In this document: piece after piece, positions 37,233 through 48,528 of the stretch
Position numbering within the stretch: the first letter of the stretch is position 1
Layout: every line of letters begins with the position of its first letter
Origin: Cladobotryum mycophilum
Taxonomy: Eukaryota > Ascomycota > Sordariomycetes > Hypocreales > Hypocreaceae
Reading direction: 5' to 3'
Length of the DNA: 64,000 bases
Assembly (NCBI GenBank): GCA_036429605.1
Contig: CM071589.1
Coordinates: forward strand, 4,960,001-5,024,000
Position numbers and translations under genes: made by a program
The notes under the pieces: model-generated
What the model was told of the DNA's origin: nothing
What the model saw: the letters and a program-made list of their open reading frames with translations, nothing else
The model's database searches: none

Positions 37233-39275
37233 ATGGCCGACGAGGGTGTCGCAGAGCACTACCAAGTCTTGGAAGAGCTTGGCCGTGAGTGAACCCCACG
37301 ATGCTCGATTGCATCATCGTGCTAATCATGAACTCTAGGCGGTAGCTTTGGTGTCGTTTACAAAGGAATTGAGAAGGCTACTGGCGAGACAGTCGCCATC
37401 AAGCATGTACGTTCTTGCTCCTGACCACCTCCTATCTGACCATGAACTGACTCGTGTCTCTATAGATTGACCTCGAGTCCAACGACGATGATATCCAAGA
37501 TATCCAGGCCGAAATCGCTGTTCTGAGCACCTGCGCCAGCCCATATGTCACCCAGTACAAGGGCTCCTTCCTTCGAGGTCACAAGCTATGGATTGTCATG
37601 GAATATCTGGGAGGCGGGTCGTGCCTTGATCTGGTAAGCTCACGAGGTCGCCATGACTCAATTGGTCGACCATACCTTTAACAATGCCTAGTTGAAACCA
37701 GGAAACTTCAGCGAGACGCACATTGCCATCATCTGTCGCGAATTGCTCTTCGGAATCCAGTATCTGCACAATGAGGGCAAGATTCATCGCGACATCAAGG
37801 CGGCCAATGTCTTACTCTCGGACTCCGGTCGAGTAAAGCTTGCCGACTTTGGCGTTGCTGCCCAGCTTACCAACATTAAATCACAACGTAACACATTTGT
37901 AGGCACCCCGTTCTGGATGGCCCCGGAGGTGATCCAGCAAGACGGTTATAGTTTTAAGGCAGACATATGGTCCCTGGGAATCACTGCGATGGAGATGGCC
38001 AACGGTGAACCGCCACTGGCTCATATCCATCCAATGAAGGTCCTTTTCCACATTCCAAAGAACAATCCTCCGAGGCTAGAAGGCAATTTCAGCAAAGAGT
38101 TCAAAGACTTCATTTCTCAATGTCTGACCAAAGAGATTCATCAACGCCCAACTGCTAGGGAGCTGTTGCGGCACCGATTCATTCGTTCGGCAGGCAAGGT
38201 TGAAGCCCTGCAGGAGCTTATTGCTCAACGTCAGATGTGGGATGCCAATCAAAACCGACAGAAGCACCCCATCTATTACCAAGAGACTCTTCAGACTCTA
38301 ACACCAAAGAGCGAAGATCAAGAGTGGGTGTTTGAGACGGTAAAGTCCATCGTCCTACCAAAGAGACCATCGGTGAAGCACACGCGACAGCTATCACTCC
38401 TTACTACGGAAGAAGGTCTACGCAAGTTGGATATCAATGACGGTCCGTTGGGTCCTGCTTCTCCAGCTACATCCACTGTTCGGAAGTCTACTGTCCGCCG
38501 TACACCATCGGTCGCTCAAACCTCCTCCCTCCAGCCCCCTGGATCCCCGCGACACTCATTAGCGCCTAAGAGGCCGCTGCAGCCAGACCTGTCCTTTGGC
38601 AATTCGGGATCGACTATGCGTCTTTTCCGCAGGGTCCCTTCGGACGGCGCCACAAACTCACCATTGTCAAGATCTGGTTCCCCTGACGACGTATTCTGCG
38701 ATGAAAACATCCCTCCTGCCATGGCATCTCCAGTCGAGCCTTATGGCAAGGAAGCTATTCTTGGTCGCAGGCTTTACACTAAGGCTGTCGAGCCGACCAT
38801 GGCTGAGCTCCATGCCCAGACTTCAGGAATGCAGAAGCGTGAGGCCCTTGCAAAGCTTTCTGATGCCTTTGCTGCCCTGGATGCGGTTGACCCTGAAGGT
38901 GCCTATCACCTCATGACCGGTCTTGTTAGTGCCATGTCTCAAGACAACAAGCTGAACACAGCTCTATTACGGCAACCATTGCAGAAAGCACCCGATGATG
39001 GGACCCCTCAAGGAACGGTGATTATTAAGAATTCGACACCGTCAACACCAGCCAGCAAGTTGGTGTTCAGTTCAAGCAACCCACAGATCAGAAGCCATCG
39101 GCGACGTCAGATGGAATCGCCTTCCTCCAAAGTTAGCGAAAAGGAGTACACAGTCATTGAGGAAAAATATCCAGGACGAGAAGCGCGTCCAGGTATGGAT
39201 CACTGCAAGCAGCTGTCCGATGTGCTGTACAACCGATGGGCGGATGGTCTTCGAATTCGCTGGCCAGCCGTTTGA
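37233..39275 (+). CDS. Ste20-family GCK serine/threonine protein kinase
   Basis: Four exons: 37233-37284, 37339-37406, 37466-37633 and 37692-39275; 623 aa. The kinase domain is N-terminal (about residues 10-260): Gly-loop GRGSFGVV, the VAIK lysine at about residue 39, IHRDIKAANVLL with catalytic Asp at about 130, DFG at 148-150, activation segment TFVGTPFWMAPEV and SLGITAMEMANGEPP. This order (kinase first, long C-terminal tail) is that of germinal-centre kinases, subgroup III (Sid1, Nak1/Kic1, severin-kinase types), which in fungi feed the septation-initiation or morphogenesis NDR-kinase pathways. The C-terminal tail is Ser/Pro-rich, then a helical segment (EALAKLSDAFAALDAVDPEG) and a closing LSDVLYNRWADGLRIRWPAV. 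Exactly which fungal orthologue group it belongs to cannot be settled by eye, so no symbol is given. It is divergent from cyk3. Confidence 0.93.
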
Positions 39276-39694
39276 GACCACAGCGGCCCCTTTGAAAGCG
39301 ATGGAATGCGAGAACGAGTCAAGGACAATGTCAAGGATTATGTAGCATTTGCGATTTTTGTCGAGCGGGATAGTTAAGCGGATTGCACGGATTTGTATTC
39401 GATATAATGGACTTGCATACCGGCATTGGACAGCACGAAGCCAAGTGTCTAGCAACTCTAGGGGCAAACTCTTCTTAGAGTACCCCTTGGTCCTCGGTGG
39501 CTTAGGATAAGGCATTTCACAACCTGCCTTGCAATATCTTGACAGCCATTGTTTGCGGTCCTGGTTTTTCTTGTTTGTTCAGTCGGCAACTTGGCGTTTG
39601 GGATTAGGGTTGCTTGTTTAAATATTGTACTACGGCGTAAAGGGAATAATACTATTACATGGCTATACAGACGGGTTCTGTGGACGTTACATCA
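39276..39694. other. Convergent 3' flanks of kinase and rai1
   Basis: About 420 bases between facing stop codons. No gene seen. Confidence 0.6.
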
Positions 39695-41432
39695 TCAAGT
39701 CTCCTCTGCGCCGAGCGCCATCTTGATTCTCCAGTTCTTGAATTCGTCGGAGAGAATATCACCGTGACCTGTTTCCTCCACTTTGTAAACCTCAATGGTT
39801 GGTGAATGCTGCCGTCTACATATCCTCCAGACACCCTCGTCATTGATCGTTTTCGTGAGCCCTGGTCCAGAAATTAGCCAAGCATTCCAGAAAAAACTGA
39901 CTCTCGACGAGCCACTTACAGTCCAAGAAGGCAGCGGCAAAATTGACGCAAATATCCGCATTCCACGCCGCGTTCGGTCGTGCATTCACCGTCTGGGGGA
40001 TGCTCTGCGTCTCTATCTCCTTGATATCCACCAAGACGCCGTCGCGAGTGCGGAACCCAACAATGATCTTGGGGACGCCGAGGAGGAAGGATTGGATCCA
40101 GTACTTCATAAGTTTCCGGTGGAATGCCTCCATGTCGCCTTGGTTGCGGATCTCAGCACTCGTTTTTAGTTCGACCCAGTTGATGGGGGCGCCCTTTTCT
40201 GTTGGTTTTGAGTCCCATACTGCGAAACTGTGTTAGGTGGTCTTGCACATAGGGGGTAGAGTGATATGCTGGAAGGGGAATTTTCTGACGTACTCGCATC
40301 GACTTCGCCGCCGAGACATAGAATTGGTTTGCCAATTCCTGTGCGGACGACGGAGCAGTATTGTGCTTTGTTGTTGACAACTTGAGTCTCTCGACCTTCG
40401 ATGAAGTCTCTTGACACTTCATGCCAGGTTGCCGGAAGCGTTGACAACGTCTCGAACTTGTATCCTAACACACACAAAAGAGTCAGGATATGAAAAGAAT
40501 GGGGGGGCATGTAGTTTCCAAAGGGCTGGCTCACCCCAAAATTGCATCACATCCAGAGGTGGGCCTCTCCTAGGCTTTCCGTTGTCTTCGTTTTTTCTCG
40601 AGTTTACTTTGTAGGCATGATTTTCTTCAATGAAGCTAAGACATGTGAGAATCGAGGAACTTGGGGGAAAAGGATATCATGGCAGCAAACTTACATGCAA
40701 CCCTTTATGGAAATGGTCAGAACGGATCAAGAATATGGGAGCTTGGGGGTGGTTCTAACATACTTGGTATAGCGTAGCATTCATCTCAAATCTGTGGTGG
40801 TGTGTCAGAGAGACGATGAAGGAAATGGGAAAATAATTATTTGCTACCCATCAAACTTTTCAAATGGAGCAGCCATGATCTTTTTGTTGTCGATTTTTGT
40901 TAGCTTTTCTAAACCCTCTAGGATAGATAGGTAGGTAGTCCGACGACTACTCGTAGGAGAGAAGGAGAAATTTACTTTGGTCATCATGCCTCTCCATGTA
41001 ACGATATTGGCATCTATCTTCTTCCCAGTCTCCTGCTCATGGGCAGCAATGGTCTTGAGAAGACTGTCGAGGTGGCTGTCTACAGAGTCGTCCAGCTTCT
41101 CAAAGGTGTCGAAGCCCTTGGACAGGTCCGCCCCGATCTGAGGCGTGTAATAATACTTGACAGATGAGTCGTCAAGGTGAAAGTCATGATTATCATCGTA
41201 TGAGAAGCAAGCGAATTCCTAAAAGAGTCGTGGTATAAGTATATATTTTATTCTATTAAAAATGAATAAATAAAATAAAATAGTGCAGTGCAACTATCTG
41301 GTGAATGAATATCCCATGGTGAAGAAGAGAAGAGGTAATAGTAGCAGTAGGTTCCCTTGCCTTTGGCCTTTTGACGGGTTGGCTGGCTCCTACGAAGCGG
41401 CCGATGGGCTGTAGGGAGAATTTGGCCGACAT
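39695..41432 (-). CDS. rai1: Decapping nuclease Rai1/DXO family, nine exons with microexon
   Basis: Nine exons on the minus strand: 41361-41432, 40976-41218, 40848-40879, 40764-40791, 40695-40702, 40535-40635, 40294-40464, 39920-40219 and 39695-39861; 373 aa. Exons 3-5 are only 32, 28 and 8 bases. Intron 1 (142 bases) uses a GC donor (AAG then GCAAGG) and joins KRPK to EFACFSYDDN. Family hallmarks: EFACFSYDDNHDFHLDDSS, VTWRGMMTKIMAAPFE, FEMNATLYQGCIFIEENHAY, the GGEVDAIWD acidic metal site, WVELKTSAEI, and LMKYWIQSFLLGVPKIIVGF. Members remove incomplete 5' caps and pyrophosphates from RNA, and fungal Rai1 also stabilises the nuclear 5'-3' exonuclease Rat1. Each exon junction was fixed by keeping the family sequence in frame. 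Ends with EFKNWRIKMALGAEET. Confidence 0.95.
40695..40702 (-). other. rai1: 8-base microexon of rai1
   Basis: Coding-strand GGTTGCAT lies between acceptor AAAG and donor GTAAGT, with TTCTGACC as a branch-like site upstream. It supplies Gly-Cys and two bases of Ile in LYQ-GCI-FIEENHAY. Skipping it would shift frame. Confidence 0.88.
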
Positions 41433-43453
41433 TTTGAGGCAGCGTCACCCGTGGCGGCTCATACGTCAGTCAAATATGAGATGAGCGATACTAGAATGGA
41501 TAACTATGATTCTAATAACCGGCTGCAAAAAATGGAAAGCGAAATGATTGTCGTTCAAGTTACAATATGCAATGTTTGAGCTTCATGAGGAGAAAAAAAA
41601 AGGTGAAGAAGCAGAAGAAGAGATGATGAAAGTGAGGCAAGGCTTGGTTTAGCGCGTTTGCTGGGAGGTACTCGGTACTTGTACAGGTATGTACCCTGGC
41701 AAGGGCGGAGGGAATGGGGGTGGAAAATAAACACCAGCCAGAACACTGGATAAGATGGTGGACAGATTTATATCTACTGTTTCTCTCGATATTTTATGTT
41801 TCTGGTGATTGTTTTTGTACCTGAAGGTTTCTCTTGTTTCTTCTCGCCTCTCTTGCATATTTTAATCTCTATTTTTTTTGGTTTACTAATCGCATCATCA
41901 ATTGCCTGCGTAACATCATACTATGAACTCTAATCCAGTCTTTTTTGTCTCCTCTCGCCCTGGAAAATGCAGGGGAGAGGCTTGTTTGTCCGTCCAAGGT
42001 TCCATGTTTGTTCTTTATCGGCATCCTGCAGCTGCAAGGCGTAATGACCTGCAGACAGGCTTTCCACTCTTTAGGAAAGACATTTGTAGGGGCGCAACCA
42101 GACCAGTTTGCTAATAGAGTATCATGAGGAAACGGGATTGATTCCTTTCGGATGCTGAAGCCAATCACAGGGACTGTCGATACTCTATTGGAACAGTTTG
42201 CTACCAGAGTGCTCCACCGAAAGGAGCCGCACACCCTCCCTCTCTGTATGCGACACGCCCCCAGGCATCTACATAGGTAAGGTATAGATTGATATCAAGA
42301 TATCGGTAGTAGGCAGTGTAGTCAGTCAATCATGGCCATGTAAACGCATCAGACGAAGTTATTGAGAACAGACGAATAATCATAAAACACAGTGAAATAA
42401 TCACAATTGAATTAGATGGTTGACCATGATTGAATAAAAGCCATGAATACCTCTGTCACTCTCATCCTATTCACCTAATTCAAAACTGGCTCAGTCAGTG
42501 TCAATCTACACCATCAATTCACACCGACAGTGAATCAAACCACTCGGATTGCAATCCCTTGGTGTGACGTGGGTAGCGAGTTGAGGACGCCAGTCACTTA
42601 TTGTTTCGATTGATGAAGGGTGTGCACAATAGAATAGCACCCTATTTTTACCCCCATTGTATCTACAGCTTTTATTCATTTATTTGAAAGAAAGGGCTGG
42701 CAGCAGCTGTAAGTGCGGGCTCTTCTTTGTCGTTCTTATTTCAACTTTGCTCAGACTTGCAACTCCAACAATCCATCCATCTTCCTCTTTACTTCATACC
42801 AAATTCTGACACCAACAACCAACAGCTTTCGATCTTCCCTTTTTTTCCCATTTATTCTTGAGAACGAGGACCAACACAGCCAACTCTACCTTTGAGCCAA
42901 CAACCCATCTTCTTTCCAAGAAGAACCAACCACCGATTCGCGCATGCCGCCTTCGTACCAAAAAGTATCAATACCAGCATAGAGCTACGAGGTAGCTTAC
43001 CTCTCTAAGCTCAGCTTCTTTGTTCTCGTCCATTTCGCTGCCCCGCCAAAAAAAAAAAAAAAAAAAAAAAAAAAGAAAAGAAGGGAAGGTTCAGGGATCC
43101 CCCTCCACTTCTTACAGCACTTACAGTGACCCTTCAGTGCTAGAAGTGCCACGTGATTACCAACTACAGTTCCTAGATCGCCCTAAAACAGAGACCATAT
43201 CTTGCGTTTGGTGGGCCCTTTGGCGCATCGCAGCCTCGTCTCCAATCGCCCATCGCGGCTCGACTTACATTCAGCGTTGAGCGCTGTGCTTGCCAGAACT
43301 TTGAGACTCAGAGATCTCCTGGCTTGCAGCAGCTACTCCTTTTCTTCTTCTTTTTTTTCTTTTCTTTTTTTTTTCCTTTCCTAGCTGCTTCTGCCAGCTT
43401 GCACTTCATCGGAGTGCTTACATTCCTTTCGACTTTACTTGCACATCAAGCAA
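41433..43453. promoter_or_regulatory. Divergent rai1 / chromodomain-protein upstream region
   Basis: 2 kb between outward-facing starts. It contains a direct repeat of CAGTTTGCTAnnAGAGT (42104 and 42194) with an inverted AATAGAGTATC / GATACTCTATT pair between, and a 27-base A tract at 43048-43074. A GTAAGT near 42709 could be the donor of a 5' leader intron of the plus-strand gene. No coding gene was supported. Confidence 0.4.
43048..43074. repeat. A27 homopolymer
   Basis: Uninterrupted run of 27 A bases about 380 bases upstream of the chromodomain-protein start, in its probable leader or promoter. Confidence 0.95.
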
Positions 43454-46400
43454 ATGCCTGCTAAACGTCGCCGTGCGCCCAAGAAGTCGTCCAAGAAGAA
43501 AGCTGTCGCCCAAGAAGAAGAGGGCTGGTACTCCATCCGGCGCATTCTCGACCAAAAGGTTGTCAGAGGTCGCGTCCAGTATCTAGTAGATTGGGACGAT
43601 AATATCGTCACCGGGGAGAAGTATACTCCTACTTGGGTATGCATGCGAACCCTTGGTCGACTTATAAACACACTTTATGCGCATGACGCTAACGTAAACC
43701 TTTCACAGAGCGACGACGTAACTGCGGTCGCCAAGGAGGAGTGGGAACAGCGAAAGGCGCAAGAAGCGCTGCCCGAAATCGACAACCCCCAGTCAGACCC
43801 TGCATCTGTCGAAGAAAGTGACGACGACGACGACCAGCCGCCCAGACCAGCCAACTGGCGACAGCTCTCCCGGTCGCATGCCTCAACCTTAACGCGACGA
43901 CGACGATCCCTCTCGACTTCCTCCTTGGCCTCGGAACGCCCACGCAAGATACCGAGGACCGATAGCGGCAAAATTCCTTCCGAGGAACCTGGACTTGATT
44001 ACGGCCTGTCATCCTCTATAGGCACCCCCTCGGAGACTCACGATCTGCCTGATCAGGAGGTCGCCGACCCTCACAAGGCTGCATCAGTGGTGGTTGAGAT
44101 TCCCAAGGACCCAGACTTTGACCCTACCGAATATCTAAGCGTCACCAACTCACAAGAGAGCGGGCATTCTTCTCAGTCGGTTGCGGAGCTCGAAACCGAG
44201 GATAGCATAATTGCATTCCTCCTAGTCAGTCAGGGAACGGTTCCTGATTCACAGGATCTTTCTGACCAGTCCTGGTCCCATCTTCACAGCCTTGAGAGAC
44301 CGACTTCGGCTGCTGAATCAGCGCAGAATCAGATTCAAATCAGTCAACCCTCACCTAGCGCACGGGTCATTCCAGATTCCCACGAACACATTCATAGCAG
44401 TGCGCCTTCGTCATCGGCTGCGGCGCTCGTGAGACAGCTCAGCCCAACCTTATCCAACCAAGGCTCACCCCGTCCATCTCAAAGAGATATTGTGACGCAG
44501 TTTGGAATAGAGCAGTCGGATATTCCTTCTCATCAGCCTGATCACAAGGGAGCTGCCGTCGGTACAGTGGTGCCGGAACCATCTGAGGTAACATCGCACC
44601 CACCTTCCGTCGCTCATCCAGCTTCCAGGTCGTCTGTTTCACCGAGACGTGTTGTACAAGAAACAACACAGTCAACAACGAGCCCGAAGTATCTTACCCA
44701 GCCTTCTATTCCATTCAGCTTTTCCCTCCCAGAAAGTTCTGTCGATAGCCAAGCTGTGGGATCTCCCTACCCTTCTATTACAGAAGCTGCATCCCCCGGG
44801 GATCACCAAAAAGGAGCTCCATTGGACTCGAGGGAATCTCAAGACGCTCAGATAGTGCCGCCAGTCTTGGATTCTGTCGAGAAACCGCCAACGGACTCTG
44901 ATTTACAAGACTTCGTATCTGAGCCGGATACTGACGAAACTGAGTCGGCTGACGCATCTCGTGAAAGGACTCCAGAGGAGCCTCAGACAGAGGACCGTTT
45001 TCAATCGATAACCCCTGCTATTCAAAGAGCGCTGCAAGAGGCACTGGACGAAGCATACTCTTCTTCTCCCTGTTCCAAGTTTCGGCCTAGCCCCGCTAAA
45101 AGTCAGATCATGGATGAGAAAAGCGCAAGTGGATCTGCGCCGCGTCGCTCAATGTCGGCAGTAGAGGAACTAACGCAGTTGTTTGCTTTCGACCCTGAGC
45201 CTGAGCCGGTTGCCCAACCTACAAACGAAGCTCTTCCTGTACCGGCTGGAACAGTGTCCGAAAATGCTTCGCATATCAACCCACATGCGGAGATCCCAAT
45301 ACACTCTTCTCTAAATCTCGGTGTTCGGCCAATAGGCATTGAAGCCACCTCTTGGGTTGTCGATGACGCCACGGGTAGTAATCAGGAATCAGTGCTTGAA
45401 GCTATTGTACCAGCATCCATCATGAGTCAACCACCGCAATCAGCTACCGAGGCACTCCTCAACATGGTTGATATGTCATTTAGCACATCTTCAAATCTAG
45501 TCCCAGATTCGCTGGTACCAGATCGCGTCCAGGAATTACCTCTCGCCACTGTTTCGCTCGCAGACATCTCTCGACAGGTTGAGCCAACTCACAGAGGCAT
45601 CCCACTAATGCCATCCCTTCTTTCGCAGGAGCCTGTCTCATCAAAGCTGTATGAAACTTCTGGTGCATCTTTACAGATGGGTCAAGCTCAAATTGAACAT
45701 GATTCCCCTGAATCAATTTCCCACCAAGACCTCATTCTAGAGCACACTGTGACATTACCGTTTCAAGCAAGCCTACGTCCTTTGTACGATGATACCGTAA
45801 TGGAGTATAAGCGGCCCATCACCGACTTTGGCAACATCTTCAGCAGTGAAATTTATGTGGAACCCGATGAGTCGCTCGTCAATAAGATTGACGAGCTCTT
45901 TGGTCGTTTGCACAATATCTGCGACTATCCTCAGAATCTTCCCGGAACAAGCCTAGAGGAGCTTCCTCCTACACAGATCGCAAAATACTGCTGTGACGCC
46001 AACTCCAAGTTCAGCTTTGTTTTCGAACTTTTGCAGGGTTTGCAAAAGGACACGAGGATCTTGATCGTTGCTCGATCCCCCGAACTCCTTCGGCTCATCC
46101 ACCATCTGACAGTGCCTCTGGAGGTGGAGTGTACGTGCGATGTAATTGGGAAATCGAACAGTAATTTCGCGGACTCAGTTGCTCGAGTTGTTTTGGCATT
46201 ACCAACCGAAGAAATCGAGTTGTCGGCCTTTGATCTTGTGATTGGGTTCGACTCTTCTTTCCTCACGTCGGAATTTACGCTTCGGTCATCTTCCCAGAAA
46301 AGCAGCAGCAAACAGCAGTTATTCTTGTCATTGGTCATGACTCATTCTATCGAGCATATCGGTCTTCAGGTTTCAGAAGAGGTTAGAGACCTAAGTCCCG

Positions 46401-47801
46401 TGGAACGAAAGAACGTGCTGCTGTCGGCTATTGTTCGCGCAAGGCAGCTGCTTAGCGACCCCGATCGTGACTATCTCGAACCTCATGAAGTCGCTGCCGT
46501 ATTCTGCGAGTACCTTAACGGCCAAGTGGATGCCATTTCGTGGGAGCCGCTAACAGTTCCTGATGATGTGCTTGACGTTTTTCTTAACACGCAAAATCGA
46601 TCCCAAGTGCCCATGGTGCCTCAGCAGGAACCGGAAAATGGTCGCAAGCGTAAACTTGTGAGTTGGTTCCGATGCGGCTGCTGCATTGCTAGCTAACATT
46701 GACACAACTAGGATGACTCTGACGGTTCTGAAGTCAAGAGGATGCGAATCCTCTCCGCGCAGGAATCCACTGCTGATGGGAATCAACTCCCGCTGCCCGA
46801 TGAGGTCCGGGAGCTGATAGAAGCCGCCGCTCGGAAACAAAAGTCATCTAGACCCGAGGTTCTTGTTCGAGTTTCTCTGTCGGTTCTAGAGGTGTTGGCC
46901 GAACAGGTATGCTTGTCCTTGGCACAAGGCTTGATCAACCGACTAACTTGAAAAGGTATCCGAGTATGAACGTCGACTCGATGATGCCAACCTCGACATA
47001 GAGTACAAAGCTGTAATAGCAAATCTTGAGAAGCGAGTCAAGGAATACGAGAGAACATCACGCAAAGTCTACGCATCAAACCGTTCCGCCCTCCAGGATC
47101 GTTCCAGGTTTGAAGTCGAGAAGCTCAAGGCAGAGGCTAATTTGAAGGCTGCTACCGAGGCGGCCGAGCTGGAAGCCGGAAAGTATAAGACGAGAATCAC
47201 ACAACTCGAGGAAACTGTAGTGCGCTTGACGCGCGACCCCAATTCATCTGATCCTCAGAATACCCCATTGGCGAAGAGTGAGAAGCTACTTCAGGAGACT
47301 CTCGCCAAAGTCGGCGTTCTCGAGAAACGTCTTGTCAATGCCAACCAAGACGAGTCGTATGTTCGTAACGCATACCAGGATGCAAGCTCGTCCGTTACAA
47401 CAATGAGGTCTGAAATCACTTCATTAAAAGCGCAAAACGAGGAGTTGCTCAAGAAGGCCTCGGAGAACTCCGTTCTCATCCACCAGGTCCAGGAGCAAAA
47501 CACAGCCGGCACGTACCTGCGCCAAATCGAAGAGCTCAGGGCGCAAATGCGGGAGCGAGAAACGGAGCTGGACCGCGCACGGGAGGAGCTCCGCCAGCTG
47601 AAGAATGGCAGGCGAGAGACGAGGGGTGTCAGCGTTCCGCGCAGTCCCCGTATGGGCATGATGAGCCCGCGCACCGGTCGAGGGTACGGCTCCGCGAGCA
47701 GAGGAACCAGTCCCGCTCCGGGGGCGGGGGTAGAAGGCACGGGCATGCAGTTTATTGGACAGCAGCCTAATAACCCCAGATGGAATCATCTCCGGGATTG
47801 A
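43454..47801 (+). CDS. Chromodomain protein with HDA complex subunit 2/3-like region (CDP-2-like)
   Basis: Four exons: 43454-43636, 43709-46657, 46712-46906 and 46956-47801; 1390 aa. The N-terminus is basic (MPAKRRRAPKKSSKKK, a likely nuclear signal), followed by a chromodomain at about residues 24-75 (WYSIRRILDQKVVRGRVQYL, VDWDDN, YTPTW). Intron 1 (72 bases, GTATGC donor, GCTAAC branch, CACAG acceptor) is stop-free and in frame, so the chromodomain looks interrupted if it is not removed. A long Ser/Pro/Glu-rich linker leads to a region from about residue 740 to 1040 (TLPFQASLRPLYDDTVMEYK, ILIVARSPELLRLIHHLTVP, FDLVIGFDSSF) that resembles the HDA2/HDA3 subunit family of class II deacetylase complexes. 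The C-terminus is coiled coil (about 1090-1330) with an Arg/Gly/Ser tail. This order fits CDP-2 of the Neurospora HCHC silencing complex: histone-mark reading coupled to deacetylation in heterochromatin. The match to CDP-2 is inference from domain order. Confidence 0.85.
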
Positions 47802-47850
47802 AAGGCGAAGGAGGGTGGGCGTTTAGGTGGCTTTTGGTTCTTGTGTTTTT

Positions 47851-47872
47851 GGCTTTTGGCTTTTGGCTTTTG
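47851..47872. repeat. (GGCTTTT)n tandem repeat
   Basis: Three consecutive GGCTTTT units just after the chromodomain gene stop. Confidence 0.85.
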
Positions 47873-48354
47873 GTTTTTTTCCCATTTCTTCTTCAAAGCA
47901 CTTTTGTTTGAACAAGTTGAGCTTCACATGAAGCAACTCTGGGTATGGAAGGGGAGCCGGGGAGTGAACAGTGTCTGGAAATGGGTTATAGCTGTTGTTA
48001 TTGCTCTCTATCAGAGTCCTTTTTGATGATGAGTTGAGCTTCTTCTCTTTTTTAGAATCTGGCAGGCAGAACGCCGCCCTATGACGAGGTATCCGTGATA
48101 ATAATACAAGACGTTTCATGAGAGATGAGGAATTTCATGCCTTTGAACATGTGTGTGTATCACTACAAAAACAGCCATCCATCTTTTAGGGAGGTTTTTT
48201 TGCCGAGAGAGAAATAGTAAACATACAACGTCACAGCGAGCCCAACTCGAATTCGAGAACCTTTTCAAAAACGGAAGCACAGCACCGGAAATGGGGCGCC
48301 TTGTTTGGGGTTTATAAACACACAACCGGATTGGACTTCCGCATCCAAACCCCC

Positions 48355-48378
48355 CATCCATCCATCCATCCATCCATC
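48355..48378. repeat. (CATC)n microsatellite
   Basis: Tetranucleotide CATC run in the cox6 3' flank. Confidence 0.95.
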
Positions 48379-48528
48379 CGTCTATTCCCTCTCCTCCCTT
48401 CTTCTTTGAACCACCACCATTTCACTCCGCTAAGAATCATGTACAAAAATACGTTTTTCAACTCGGGACACGGGACACACAAGTTTGATATGAACGGCGG
48501 GGATCTTTTATGTATAAGAAAGTCCCGC

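Larger units (their letters stand above)
47802..48528. other. Convergent 3' flanks of chromodomain gene and cox6
   Basis: About 730 bases without a gene. It includes a GGCTTTT tandem repeat at 47851-47872 and a (CATC)n run at 48355-48378. Confidence 0.6.

Noticed and set aside
41869..42234. 121-codon minus-strand ORF
   Set aside because: Lies over the direct/inverted repeats between rai1 and the chromodomain gene; its repeated LVANC/LLANW words come from those repeats.
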